Part shown: piece by piece, positions 48,786 through 60,035 of the stretch
Numbering within the stretch: the first letter of the stretch is position 1
Layout: the number at the start of each line of letters is the position of its first letter
Assembly: GCA_029876055.1 (NCBI GenBank)
Contig: CM056875.1
Location: 5,171,001-5,235,000, forward strand
Length of the DNA: 64,000 nt
Direction of reading: 5' to 3'
Origin: Madurella fahalii
Lineage: Eukaryota > Ascomycota > Sordariomycetes > Sordariales
Notes under the pieces: generated by a model
What the model was told of the DNA's origin: nothing
What the model saw: the letters and a program-made list of their open reading frames with translations, nothing else
Databases searched by the model: none
Made by a program: the position numbers and the translations under genes

Positions 48786-49503
48786 GCGCTGCCGGGAGCC
48801 GGGAGCCGGGAACGCGAATCACGAGTCTGAAATGAGGGCATACGGGTCGAATCGTCATCGCCAACTTGATGGGGCAGCTTGGGATCGGCTGATGTGCCGG
48901 TTCACTTTGGTCCTGGCGCGACGGGGGCTGCGTTCCTGGCGGCCCGCCCAAGTCGAGTGTATGAGTGGGCTCTGAGGAGGAGGGCGCCGCTGCGGCTCTG
49001 CGGCAGCATATCCGACGCAGACACCTACCGGCCGGATCTGGGCGTCTATTCAAACCGACGATGCTGGGTGGTTCCGGCGGTCCGGATGAAGACATCTGGC
49101 GTGGGTAGAGGCTATGCCGGGCGTGGCTGTACATAGGCATCGCAGGTGGGGAAGCCGCCTATTCCTCTTGAAGAGAGCTCGTCCCCTGGGGAAGGTCCGA
49201 AAGAGAGAGAATTTGCAAAAGGTTAGGGCGTTACACATAGCCAGCTGTTTTCAACACAAAGGCTGCTTTGGGAAGGTAGGTATACGCATTTGGCTATTCA
49301 TACGAACAAATAGGGGTCTCAACCGGCGCTAGAAGACCGGAAAACCTGCTAGAAATAGAGCCCACAGGATCATCCATCGTTCGCCGTGTGGAAAAAAACG
49401 CGTCCCTTAAAAAAGGAAAAAAACAAGAGCGCTACCTCCTTTTCCCTGAAGCGCTATCTCTAATCCCTTATCAATATTCCTCACCCTTTGTTCCATCCAG
49501 TCA
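48786..49503. other. convergent 3' intergenic region, TFA1 / SMC1
   Basis: About 720 bp. Begins with a short GGGAGCC direct repeat immediately after the TFA1 stop (48795-48811). An A-rich tract lies at about 49390-49425. Presumably 3' UTRs. Confidence 0.6.
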
Positions 49504-52500
49504 TTATACGTACTTCCGGAGCTGTTTCAAAAAGTCAGTGATCCGCGCGCTCCAACAAAACCAGGTAGTTTATAGGGGAAAAAGGATACTCACATCCAGC
49601 GTCAACGTCCTCGAACTATTCACATCCTGATCCCTATACACCCCGACCAAGCTCTCACTGTCCTGGAACAGTGTCGGCTTTAGGCTGATGACGATAAACT
49701 GCATCCCCGGCCCGGCGTGCTCCCTGATGTACTTTTTGATCTTCTCCACGTTGGCATTATCCAGCGCCGCATCCACCTCGTCCAGCACGAAGAAGGGGCT
49801 CGGCTGGAAGCTGTGGATGGCGAACAGCAGCGCCAGCGCCGCCATCGTCTTCTCGCCGCCCGACAGGTGCTCCATGTCGCGGAAGCGCTTGAGCGGTGGC
49901 ATGGCGTGGTACTTGATGCCCGACAGGTAGGGCGTGTCCGTGTCCTCCTCGATGTCGAGGTAGGCCTGGCCGCCGAGCGGGTACGCGTCGGAGCGCGTCA
50001 GGTCCTTGTAGACGTGCGTGATCTGCTCCTGGATGTGGGTGAAGGCGCGGTTGAAGAGCTCGAAGCGCTTCTCCTTGACCTGCGCGAACGCCTCGCGCGC
50101 GGCGCGCAGCGCGGCCCGCGAGTCTTCAAAGTCCTTCTCGGTGGATTCGAGGCGCGATTTGACGCTCTCGAGGCGCTCCATGGCGCGCATGTTGGGGTTG
50201 AGCTTCTCGAGCTCGGCCGTGAGCGCCGCGATCTTTTCTTGGAGTTGGCCTTCTACGTCGTCATCGGACTGGGAAGAGCGTCAGTATGAAGCACGGAATG
50301 TGGGTGAAACGGGGAGAGGAGGGGAACTAACGTTCTTGAGATCCTCGTCGAGACCGTCAAAGTCGATCTCGATGCCGTAGTCATCCATGGCAGCTTCCAG
50401 AACTTCCTCTTCATCTTCCTCTTCATCGAGGTCCATCGCGTCCTGGTCTTTCCGGAGTAGTACGTCCTCGTTGGGAATGTTGTCGAGCGAGCCCTCGCGC
50501 AGAGGGATCTGGATCTGCTCCAGCTTGCACCTCCTCAGCAGCGCGAACTTACCAGCGCTGTTCTTCTGCACAGCCGCCTCGAGATTGCTGATCTCTTTCA
50601 GCCTGGATTCTATCTCCTTGCTCTTCTTTTGCAGATCTTGTTTTGCATCGGCGACCTTCTTGGACTTTTCGGCGTGGCTCGCCCTAACCTCTTCGAGAGA
50701 CTCTTGGAGCGCTTCAAGCTCGTCCCGGTCCTGCGCCATTGCTTCTTCAATATCCGACTTCTCCTGCTTGTAGGCTTCGAGATCGCCTTGGTGACGCTGG
50801 AGAGTCGCTTCCATCGCACGGATCCGGTCGTTGACTGTGCCCTGCTGTGCTGTTTCCCACGACAGATTGTTTTGGATGCGCTGCTTTTGCAGGTCAAAGT
50901 CCTGGCGCTTCTGAGCAGCTTCCTGCTCGAGACTGCCCTGCTGCGCTTCGTAGGCACGAATATTCTCGTACCCGAGTCGTTTGCAGAACCCCGCGAAGAT
51001 CTTATCCTCGACCTCCGAGATGGCCTTCTCAAACTTTTGGACGGTGGCACGGGTGCGCTGCAGCTCCCCGTCCTTCTCCGCGTACTTGGGCTCATAGTCC
51101 CGGAGCTCCCGTTTTGCGTGGTCAAGCTCCTTCTGCTTGCTCTTGAGGTTCTTCTCAAACGCAACGAGCTCGCTCTGTTGGAGCCGGAGGCGCTGTTCCA
51201 GCGCGGCAATCTCGTTTTGTAGAGACTCCTCGGCAGCCCCTCGTCTCCCAGGTCGCGGCAATTTGGCAATGTCGTCCCTGAATTTCTCAGCCAGTCGCTG
51301 CAGGTTTTGGACGTCATGCTCCTCAAAGCGTCGTTTCCCGCCCCTATCCTCTGGCAGCCGACCGCCCGACATGGTGCCGGCCTTATGGATAACGTATCCT
51401 TGCAGGGTAACCGCTTTGACCTGAATCTTCCTGTTGTATACCATATCCTTGGCAACGTCGAGACTGTCACAAATCACGGAACCGCCGCAGGCATATGCGA
51501 TTGCCCGTTCCAGGGACGGGTCAAAGTCGATCGTGTCAATGGTCAGTCGGGCGCCGGGAATGCCCTTCACGGCCGAGTTGGAAGTGTTGACCTTGATGTT
51601 ATCGAGAGGAATGAAGGTGATGGGGGGGAATCGTTGGTCCTTGAGATACTGAACGCAGTCCACGCCGGTTTTCTCGGTGTCAACTACGACCGCGTCGAAC
51701 TCGCGGCCCAGCGCAGTGATGACGGCCTCATCAAACTTCTTCTGCTTGGGCTTGCAGAGCTCACCGACTCGTCCGCGGACACCGGGATAAATGCGCTTGA
51801 GATCGCTGATCATGTTCCTCATCCTGACCTCCTTTTCGTTCTGCCTTCGACCCATATCGGCGTCATCGAGCTTCCGTAGCACGTCGCGGAGCTTCTCTTC
51901 CAATTCAGTGTGAGTGTTGTTGATCCTGATTCGCTCGGACTGAACGCTGTTGAATTCCTTCTTCTTCGCGTCGATCTCGCTGGTTATCTGGCGAACCGAG
52001 TCTTGACTGGAGTCCCTGCGGTCCTTGATGGCCTGAACTTCGCTCTGCAGCTTCTCAACGGCCGCCTCGATATTGTCAATCTTGCCCTTAAGACTGTTTA
52101 CCGTCACCTCGTCACTCTTCAGTTGACGCTCCAGGTTGGCCAGCTTCGCCCGGTTGTCTGACGACTTCCTCATGGCCTCGGCCTGCAGGCTGGTGTACTC
52201 CTTGCGGTCCGCATCGCTGAGTTCCTTGCCCTGCTTCTTTAATGTCTCGGACCATTGCTTCTCGAACTGTTGATGTGCCTTCTCCACTGTTGCCAAATCC
52301 TTCTTCAGTTTCTGGACGTTGGCCGCCTTCTCGTCGCGGTCCTTCTTGACATCGCCGATCCGCGCCCGAAGCCTGACCATGTCCTGCGAGCTCTGCGTGA
52401 TCTTCTCGTCGACTGGGACGAGGCTGTTTTCCCGATCTTCGATGCTCTTCTCTTTTGCTTTTATGCTCTTCTCGATCTTGCTGACCTCGCGTCCAACGGT

Positions 52501-53544
52501 GGCCTGTTCCTTGCGGGCCGCTTCTAGCTTCCTCTCAAAGGCCTCCACATTACGGCGGAACTCTTTGAGGTTCTCCTGATGCTCCTGGATCTGCGCGCTA
52601 GACTCGTCCATCACCCGCTGAAAGTGATAGAGTTTCCATAGTATGTGGGTGATAACCGCCTCGTCCCGCTCCTCCGTCTTCTTCTGGAAGTTATCAGCCT
52701 CCTTCTTCTGCTCCTGGTATTGCTTGATCTCCGAGTTGATGCCTCTCCTCCTGTGGAGTTGGAAAGTTTGGTTCTCGGCGGCCTGCTCGACCTCTGCCTG
52801 AAGCCTCTCGTACTCGGCTTTGTACTCCAGGCTCCCCGAGATTTGCTCGATCAGGCGCGTCAGATCCTGGGGGGATTGAGAGGCAATGGCCTCAACATCT
52901 CCTTGGAAGACCAGGAAGTTTCGCGCCTTGATCAGGATGTTCTCTTCCTCGAGCGCTTCGTTGTACTGCTGGGCGGTGACTACGCGATCGTTGATGCGGT
53001 ATTCACTAGAGCCGTTGCTCGTAATGGTCCGTTTCCACCGCTGTTCGTCACCCGCATCGTCTTCGTAGACGGCCATGACCCATGCCGTCTTGGGGTCATT
53101 CCGAGATGCCCTCTGCGAAGAACCTTCGTCCTCGCCATTCTCAACGCCGTTGACATGACCATTCGTAGCCGGTGCAGCAGTCCCGTCGTCTTGGATCTTG
53201 GATGTCTTCATCACGCGGCCGCGATAGACAAGATCGCGAAGATGTGTGGATCGTAGATGCGACGACTTGATGCCCAGGACAAAGGAGATGGCGTCCATCC
53301 TAGACGAGGAACAAATCCATTAGCACGCGAAATTGCATGAGGCGCGATGAACGGGTGTGACCTACGAGTTCGACTTTCCCGAGCCATTGGGACCGATGAT
53401 AGAGGTGAAATAGGAGTCGCCAAACAGAAGGGTGTGATGGCCCTTGTAGGATTTGAAGTCTAACAGTCACTGTGAGCTCCTGACAAATGCGATCAGAGTG
53501 CTGGTGTACGCACTGAAAAGTTCTAGACGTATGAGTTTCCCCAT
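49504..53544 (-). CDS. SMC1: cohesin ATPase subunit Smc1
   Basis: Five exons: 53544-53514, 53459-53366, 53299-50332, 50268-49594 and 49521-49504 (1261 aa). Introns are 54, 66, 63 and 72 bp. It starts MGKLIRLELFNFKSYKGHH. Walker A (GPNGSGKSNS) lies at residues 33-42 and is interrupted by intron 2 after the Asn codon. Coiled coils run from about 180 to 530, the hinge from about 540 to 700 (IYPGVRGRVGELCKP), and the second coil to about 1100. The ABC signature LSGGEK is near 1166 and Walker B FFVLDEVDAALDN near 1190. The 18-bp last exon encodes LRKYV, completing the LTLDLRKYV end typical of Smc1. Smc1 with Smc3 and the kleisin forms the cohesin ring. A low-complexity insert of about 35 residues lies in the N-terminal head, around residues 78-112. 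Confidence 0.97.
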
Positions 53545-55044
53545 GATCGCGGTTGCTCCGGCGCGCGGAGCGGACTATCGGTTTGATTTCGCGTCCAGAA
53601 ATCGACAATCCAGGCAGGAGTTACGCGATAAACGACGGTTGAGGATACCCGGCGCAATCATAGGCATAGGAGAGCGCGTAGGTTAACGGGTGGACGAAAT
53701 GTTGGGCGGCTCGTCTCGTGAATCGCGCCAAGGTCCCGCTGTCTAGTTGTCGCGACGGGGCCGAATTTACTGTCGCGACTGGACGACCCGTCATGGTGGG
53801 GGGAAAGCGCACGGACCATGCAATGTGTAGCAGGGTTAGGGTAAACTAGGGAGCGCGCTCATAGGTGAAGAAGCCTGCGGGCAGAAGCTGTCCAAACTGT
53901 ATTTTCCAGCTAGGTTTCTGTTACCAGCCGAATCAATACAATAACCAGATGCTGGGTGTCTGTGCATGAACGTACACTAGCAATTTTGTTGTGTTTCCGA
54001 GCCAGAAACGGAGGGTGTCTGCCGGCCTTGCGGCCTGCATGTGAGAGCCAGCAAGGTGATTCTTGAGATGCAACGCACTTTCACAGAAAATCTCCCCCTG
54101 GGCGTCCGTACATAGACCCATCTACTCTACCATGTGTGCGGGATTCCCCGGGAAGCGCCATGTCAGAGCATGAGATCTCCAGAACCAATGGTGAAGGAAC
54201 ATCGTCTGATCGAGATACACCGCAGTTATCTACCCGCATTGAGAAACGGCAGATGGTCCACCGTCTCGAGGATTTTCCAGAAGCCCAGTCCACCGTTCCA
54301 GACCGGTGGACGTCGGGTTTATCCAATGGGAGAGCCGGCTTGTGACACGCCAAGTGCTGAGCCAGTGACAGGGGTCGCTCAGGAGGCACTAACGATGCAG
54401 CACCGGCGTTTGGTACGTCAACACCTTTTTCTTGGTTCACGAGCCCTCAGGCATTCTTTACCGGCGCATCACAAGATCTCTCTGCCTGCCCGGGTCACCC
54501 ACCCCCCAAAATTACGAGATAACTCAGCTCAGCTGTCTGATCCAAAATAACCCGAGTCGTGGCATATCATCTAACCCCCCCTTGTAATTTCTTCGTGGTC
54601 TCCTTCTTTGCCTTGATCGCGTTTACCAGCTCCAAAGCGGTGGTCGAGCTCTGCTGGGAGTAGCCCGCTAGATACTGGTTTTCGGCAACACGCCTTCTGT
54701 ATCGATTCCGGCGCCAGCAGAAAACCGAGGAGAGACTACTGCATCTGATCATCGTGGCTGGGTGCAGTCCGCGCTGCCTCCCATTTTCTTTGTTCGAGCT
54801 TCGTGTAAGTCGATGCGCCCACTGACCTGCGTCCGCCTCTTGCGCAACCTGCAGCTCCACAAGCTTCCGCCATTCGTCAAGGATGACGTTAATAATCGTC
54901 TTGCCTTGGTCTTTTCTTTTTTAAACGCTGTCGGAGTCGGACCCAGTGGGCTATTTAACTAACATCCTCTGACCTTCAATTGCAGCTTCCGTCGCGTCTC
55001 CGAACCCTCCCCAAGGACCTTGGCGCGCGCCGTCGCACATCAGA
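53545..55044. other. divergent promoter region, SMC1 / GPC1
   Basis: About 1.5 kb. Small frames at 54134-54550 lack any domain. The segment just before GPC1 contains possible leader introns (a donor GTAAGT at 54803 and an acceptor TGCAG at about 54982-54986), so the GPC1 5' UTR may be spliced. Confidence 0.5.
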
Positions 55045-56760
55045 ATGGCGGAACCGGAGAGTAGCAGTCTCCCTATACCGATCCCTAGCAACAATAACAA
55101 CACCAATAAGTGGGAAGGCGCGTCCACCGACAGCGAAGCAGTCCTGACGCCGACACTGAGCGGGACACCGCCTAACGACGATGGCTCGGTTCACGAACAT
55201 GCCGTCGACACGCCCACGCTCGGCCCTACGAACCCCAAGAGCCCCCGTCTCTCACGGAATCCATCCTTCTCGGGAAGTAGCTCGTACCAAGAGGATTGGG
55301 ACACATTCCCGCCCCTGGACCGTCTGACGGTGCTCGACATCCTCGACAACTTCGCCCTGCCCCAGCAGCTCGAGAAGCTCCAACGAGGTTTGTCGGCTCA
55401 GACGGAGAAGGTGCGCAAGTCCCGCGAGGCCCTCGAGAACAAAGGCCGCATGGCCCGCGAGCGTATGGTGGACGAGTGGCGACGGAGGGTGCCCCCGGCC
55501 GAGGAGCAGCTGGAGCGGTACCGCAAGCGGATGCGCACGAGCGTCGAGAAGCTCGGCAAGCGCTGGAACGACACCAAGTCCATCACGTTGCGCGAGAAGA
55601 TCTCGTTCATTTTCGGCGTCATGAACATCTTTGTGAGCGGCTACCTCATCGGCGGCTGGCCCGAGTGGTTCCATCTGTGGTACACGCTCCAGATCCTCTA
55701 CTTCATGCCCATCCGCTTCTACACGTACCACAAGCGCGGCTACCACTACTTCCTCGCCGACCTCTGCTACTTTGTCAACCTGCTCCTCATGCTCAGCATC
55801 TGGGTCTTCCCATCCTCCAAACGCCTCTTCACGGCCGTGTACTGCCTCGCCTTTGGCAACAACGCCGTCGCCATCATAATGTGGCGAAACTCACTCGTCT
55901 TCCACAGCTTCGACAAGGTCACTTCCCTCTTCATCCACATCATGCCCTGCGCCACCCTGCACTGCATCGTCCACCTCCTCGATCCGGAGGCCCAGCGCGT
56001 CCGCTTCCCTGCCATCTGGACCATCAAGACCTCCCCTCCCGGCTCGGCAACCGCTTACGCCAACGTCCTCTCCATGCTCGCCTGGTCCACTATCCCTTAC
56101 GCCTTTTGGCAGCTCTCGTACTACTTCTTCATCACCGTCCGCCGCCGCGAGAAGATTGCCGCCGGCCGCCCCACGAGCTTCACCTGGCTGCGCAAGTCGT
56201 ACAGCAAAGTCTGGATCGGCAAGCTGGTCCTCTCCCTGCCCGACGCCCTCCAAGAGCCCGCCTTTATGCTGATCCAGTACACCTACGCCGTCCTCACCAT
56301 GCTCCCGTGCTCCCTCTGGTTCTACTCCCGCTGGGCCTCTTCCCTCTTCCTGATGGTCGTCTTTGCCTGGTCCGTCTACAACGGTAGCACCTACTACATT
56401 GACGTGTTTGGCAAGCGCTTTCAGAAGGAGCTCGAGGCGATGAAGGCGGAGGTGGCCAAGTGGCAGCACAGCCCGGATCTCGTGGGCGGAGGCGATGTCC
56501 ACAGTCCCCCACTTGCTCCGCAGACTCGGGATGATGCTATAGCTGCTGCTGGCGCCGGGGCGGGAGGCATTGGCGATGCCATTACGGGCAAGACGCTCGA
56601 TGATAGAGCGGGTAGGAGTAGCAGCGCGGCTGGCGGTGGGCTGGATAATATCCCGCTGCTGAATGATGAGAGGCCTGCTGCGGTTATCGCGACGGGCGCG
56701 GACACGGACGGAGGTGCGATGGATGTTGCGAGGGAGAGGAAGGTTGTTGGGGGGTCATGA
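55045..56760 (+). CDS. GPC1: glycerophosphocholine acyltransferase Gpc1 (DUF2838)
   Basis: Single exon, 571 aa, starting at ATG 55045. The first 80 residues are polar and disordered. A coiled coil occupies about 95-180 and then about eight hydrophobic segments lie between 184 and 446. Family-typical blocks are WPEWFHLWYTLQILYFMPIR, YHKRGYHYFLADLCYFVN and FGNNAVAIIMWRNSLVFHS, followed by IHIMPCATLH, whose His residues may be catalytic. The cytosolic tail after 450 is charged, then low complexity. The yeast homologue (YGR149W) acylates glycerophosphocholine with acyl-CoA in the ER, remaking lysophosphatidylcholine during phosphatidylcholine turnover. Divergent from SMC1, convergent with CDH1. 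Function is by homology; the family match is strong. Confidence 0.93.
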   Translation: MAEPESSSLPIPIPSNNNNTNKWEGASTDSEAVLTPTLSGTPPNDDGSVHEHAVDTPTLGPTNPKSPRLSRNPSFSGSSSYQEDWDTFPPLDRLTVLDILDNFALPQQLEKLQRGLSAQTEKVRKSREALENKGRMARERMVDEWRRRVPPAEEQLERYRKRMRTSVEKLGKRWNDTKSITLREKISFIFGVMNIFVSGYLIGGWPEWFHLWYTLQILYFMPIRFYTYHKRGYHYFLADLCYFVNLLLMLSIWVFPSSKRLFTAVYCLAFGNNAVAIIMWRNSLVFHSFDKVTSLFIHIMPCATLHCIVHLLDPEAQRVRFPAIWTIKTSPPGSATAYANVLSMLAWSTIPYAFWQLSYYFFITVRRREKIAAGRPTSFTWLRKSYSKVWIGKLVLSLPDALQEPAFMLIQYTYAVLTMLPCSLWFYSRWASSLFLMVVFAWSVYNGSTYYIDVFGKRFQKELEAMKAEVAKWQHSPDLVGGGDVHSPPLAPQTRDDAIAAAGAGAGGIGDAITGKTLDDRAGRSSSAAGGGLDNIPLLNDERPAAVIATGADTDGGAMDVARERKVVGGS

Positions 56761-56923
56761 GCGCTTTGTTTCATCGTCTGGATACTATCCAATTTCTGCT
56801 TTTCAGGACGTAAGATGGTGCAGACTGGGTCCGGCGGCTTTGTGGGTTTGTTTGGCGCTGGGTCATAGATGCCACGGTCGATTTCATCAATCGCCCCTCG
56901 TTGGAACTTGTTTTTGGTCGAGA

Positions 56924-56949
56924 AAGAGAGAGAGAGAGAGAGAGAGAGG
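56924..56949. repeat. GA dinucleotide microsatellite
   Basis: About a dozen uninterrupted AG units in the 3' flank of GPC1, some 160 bp past its stop codon. Confidence 0.85.
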
Positions 56950-57885
56950 ATGAGAAGGGAGAACAGGACCAGGATTGCCCATCTCTCGCTAAGCCCTGTC
57001 CTATGGTTCTACGGCTTATTCTCTCCAGGTTAGGGCTGCGTCTCGTTTCGGGCTTTTTGACGACATTAAGCGTATCTACTGTTGTGGTTGGTTTTGTTGC
57101 GGTGTCTGAGCTTTATACCCCGTTCCCTTTTCCTATCGGAGGCATGTTAGGACTTAGCATAAGTAGGGGTTTGGTCGAGGCGCTTCATCTCAGGGTGAGA
57201 TCGTTGGATTATTATACTATTACCCAGGACGCACTGGTCATCGCAGTGATATTCTAAACCTGGCTGCACTTTGTCAGTTATCCAAGTTGGACATGTCACT
57301 ACAATCAGCCCACAGAGGCAAATCCAACCATCGGCACAGGCCAAGAAAATGCATCAAACACGCTGGTATTGGGGCTCTTGAGCCGTCAAACGCTTCCGAT
57401 CCACCCAATCCAACCAAGCCAAAACCAACCCTTATCCCCATTCCCAAGCAGGCAAAGCAGCAGAAACGCCGCAAGAGAAAACCTCATTGAATCGGAACCA
57501 CCCCATCATCCGCCATGGCATTTCTCCCTCGCACTCTCTCGGCCTCCTCCAGTTCCCCATCCGAGACTATTACACATGCATGCCTATGCCAGGTGGTTCC
57601 CCCCCGAGGTCCCTTGAAGCGCCCGCCCATCCATACATTTCCATCCCAAATCCGCTTCGCCTGCCAAAAAGAAGAAGAATCCCGCTGGAAAGAAACGCCC
57701 AAGCCCAGCCCAAGCCCAAATGCCACCGAACCGCTGATGCAAATTCCCCCCTTTTACACAAAAAGGGGGTTTTCGCAAAGCTGAGAAGAGGGGGTATATC
57801 ATCGTCGTCCCAGAAAGTAAAAACCGCGAGCGAAGCAAACAAAAAGCAAAAAACTAAGATAATAATCATCCGGTCGTATCCCATT

Positions 57886-57950
57886 CCCTTCCCTTCCCTT
57901 CCCTTCCCTTCCCTTCCCTTCCCTTCCCTTCCCTTCCCTTCCCTTCCCTT
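57886..57950. repeat. CCCTT/AAGGG pentanucleotide array, 13 copies
   Basis: Thirteen exact CCCTT units, preceded by a CCATT variant and followed by CCCTCCCCTT. The array begins about 215 bp downstream of the CDH1 stop codon, so a CDH1 3' UTR would carry it as AAGGG. The GGG tracts on that strand could form quadruplex or triplex structures. Confidence 0.95.
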
Positions 57951-58165
57951 CCCTCCCCTTCTTGAAAACAACCCCCACCAAAAAGAAATGGAGGAGAGTT
58001 CCGCTTATGCCACCGGAGGGCTCCGCGAAAAGTTGAGTTGAGTTGTGAGGTTGTGATGGGTTCATTCGTTTCATTTCCCCGCCCCTCCCCAGCTCTCAGA
58101 TGTAGAGTGTTTTTTTCCTCCCACCCCGGAAACAGCAAAGCCACTGATTATTGTCATCATCATCA

Positions 58166-60035
58166 TCACCTGATGACTGGGATCCCTATCCCCCCAATTC
58201 CATCACTGCTGTAATGCTCCCTGCTGACCCCCGGGCGGGTGCCAAACACGTTCCAGAACCTAAGGGTCTCGTCCCCTGCCCCCGTCACCACTGTCCTCCC
58301 GTCGGGGCTCATGGCCAGGTAGAGCACGCGGTACGTGTGGCCGGTCAGGCTGGCGACCTGCGTCATGGAAGGGTACTTCCAGATGACGATCTGGTTTTGG
58401 CTGTATCCGTGGGTTGAGACAATCTCGTTGGAGTTCTTGGACCAGGCCAGGTTGCACACCTGGCTGCCCGTGTCGATCTCGTTGATGACAGAGCCGCGCA
58501 CCGTGTCGTGGAAGATGATCCGCCGGTCGGCCGTACCGCCGCCGGATGCCAGCAGTCCCCTCTGGTGCGGCGACCACGCGATCGCCTTGACGGCCGCGTT
58601 GTGGTCGGCAAACTTCCACAGTGGTGACTCGGAGAGCTTATCCCAGACCATCAGCTTGTTGTCGTTACCTCCGCTCGCGAGCTGGCCGTCTTGGCAGTTC
58701 CATCTGAGCCCGCACACTTCCTGCTTGTGCCCGACTAGTTTCTTCAGCCACTGGTGAGGCGCCCGGACGTCGCGGTGGTATATTAACCGATCCCGGGAGC
58801 CAGACGTCAGGATGTGCGTGTTCCAGGCCAACGATCCTACCCGCGCCGTGTGGCCCGTCATGGTTCGTAACCTCCTCGTCCGCTCGGCATCCCATATCTG
58901 CACGAGCCCCTTGCCGGTCCCGATGGCGATGTGGGTCCCCTTCTGGATCCATGATACGCTGGTTACCGTGTCATCCTCTAGCGTGCACAGCTTGTTTACC
59001 CGACCCGTCTGCGCGTTCCACATGTACACACTGGATCCCAGGCCAACGCCCATAACATTGGCACTTCCCCAGTCGACAAGGTTGAGGTAGAAATCGTCAG
59101 CTAGCTCCGGAGCGTCCAGCACCTTGTACGGAACTTTGGCGACTGCTCTCGGTTGCCGCCGCGGGCTAAGAAGCATTTGCTGGCTGCTGTACCGTAGTGG
59201 GGTGACGTTGTACGCTTCTGAGCGGATATCGTGCAGTTGGCCGTCCCTGCTTTGCGGCGTCCTTGACGGCGTGGGGTGGCCTGCAATGTTGTGATGCCGC
59301 GGGGACATGTACGAGAACAGATTCTTCTGCGGCGTAGAGGGCGTCATCCTCGCCGGTAGGGATGGTGGTGCGCCACTTGGAGGTGTGTGCGACGACGGCC
59401 GGCCTTGTTCTGGCGACATGGTAGGTGTGATTTGCGGTATTGAGTCCTCAAACATCTCTGCCCGTAGCAGGGTGGAAAATGTCCGATTGGCTTCCTCATC
59501 TGCAAGACGCGTTAGCATCACGTCAAACGCCAACATCGGAGCCCACTCACTCCTCTGAAAGTGCAGCTCCCCATGCGGTGTCCTTTTCTTCTGCTTTGGG
59601 GGGGTCGCCGGCGAGCCAGCGGCGTGCAGAAGTTGGAAGCCGGCCGAATAATCGCGGCCGGATCGCGTGGGAATGAATCTGGGGGAGACCAGGGTCAACA
59701 TCGCTTCAGACGCGAGGCAAGAGCTCCTCGACATACCGATCGCCATTTATCCTCTGCCGCTTCCTATGCGGACTTGCACCGGGAGTGCCCTCCCTCTGCT
59801 GGCGGCCAATTTCTCTGCGCAGCGCGCCGTCGACAGCATCCGCGTCTAGATTCTCTGATCTTGAGCTCAGGCGACGGTCCTCATGCCTCGGTTCGGGGCG
59901 CAGGTAATCCGACTGCGGTGGAGGCGTGGAAAACCTTGCTGCGCGGCCGACTGCAGCGCTGTGGGATTCGGACACGGATCGCTTCATATTAGCGGACAAG
60001 GCGGCTCCGCCCGAGACGTCGCCTTTGATGCCCAT
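58166..60035 (-). CDS. CDH1: APC/C activator Cdh1 (fizzy-related, WD40)
   Basis: Three exons: 60035-59737, 59678-59551 and 59499-58166 (586 aa). Introns are 58 bp (GTATGT to CCAG) and 51 bp (GTGAGT to GCAG). Splicing creates the C-box DRFIPTR (residues 99-105) across junction one and GELHFQRNEEANRTFSTLLR across junction two, both typical of Cdh1 rather than Cdc20. Seven WD40 blades follow from about 270 to 565, and the chain ends in Ile-Arg, the IR tail that docks on the APC/C. The protein recruits substrates for ubiquitination at mitotic exit and in G1. ATG 60035 is used; ATG 59987 is an alternative start. Nearby Ser-Pro and Thr-Pro sites (for example STPPP, HTPP, STPQ) are potential CDK sites that would block APC/C binding. 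Confidence 0.93.

Larger units (their letters stand above)
56761..58165. other. convergent 3' intergenic region, GPC1 / CDH1
   Basis: About 1.4 kb with no supported gene. Contains a GA run (about 56924-56949) and the CCCTT array (57886-57950). Short frames here are repeat-driven. Confidence 0.6.

Noticed and set aside
53829..53845. TTAGGG telomere-like sequence
   Set aside because: Only a single exact unit within GGGTTAGGGTAAAC; not an interstitial telomere array.
55296..56387. 363-residue frame inside GPC1
   Set aside because: A shadow of the true GPC1 frame; Arg/His/Pro/Leu-rich composition is typical of a +2 frame of GC-rich coding DNA.
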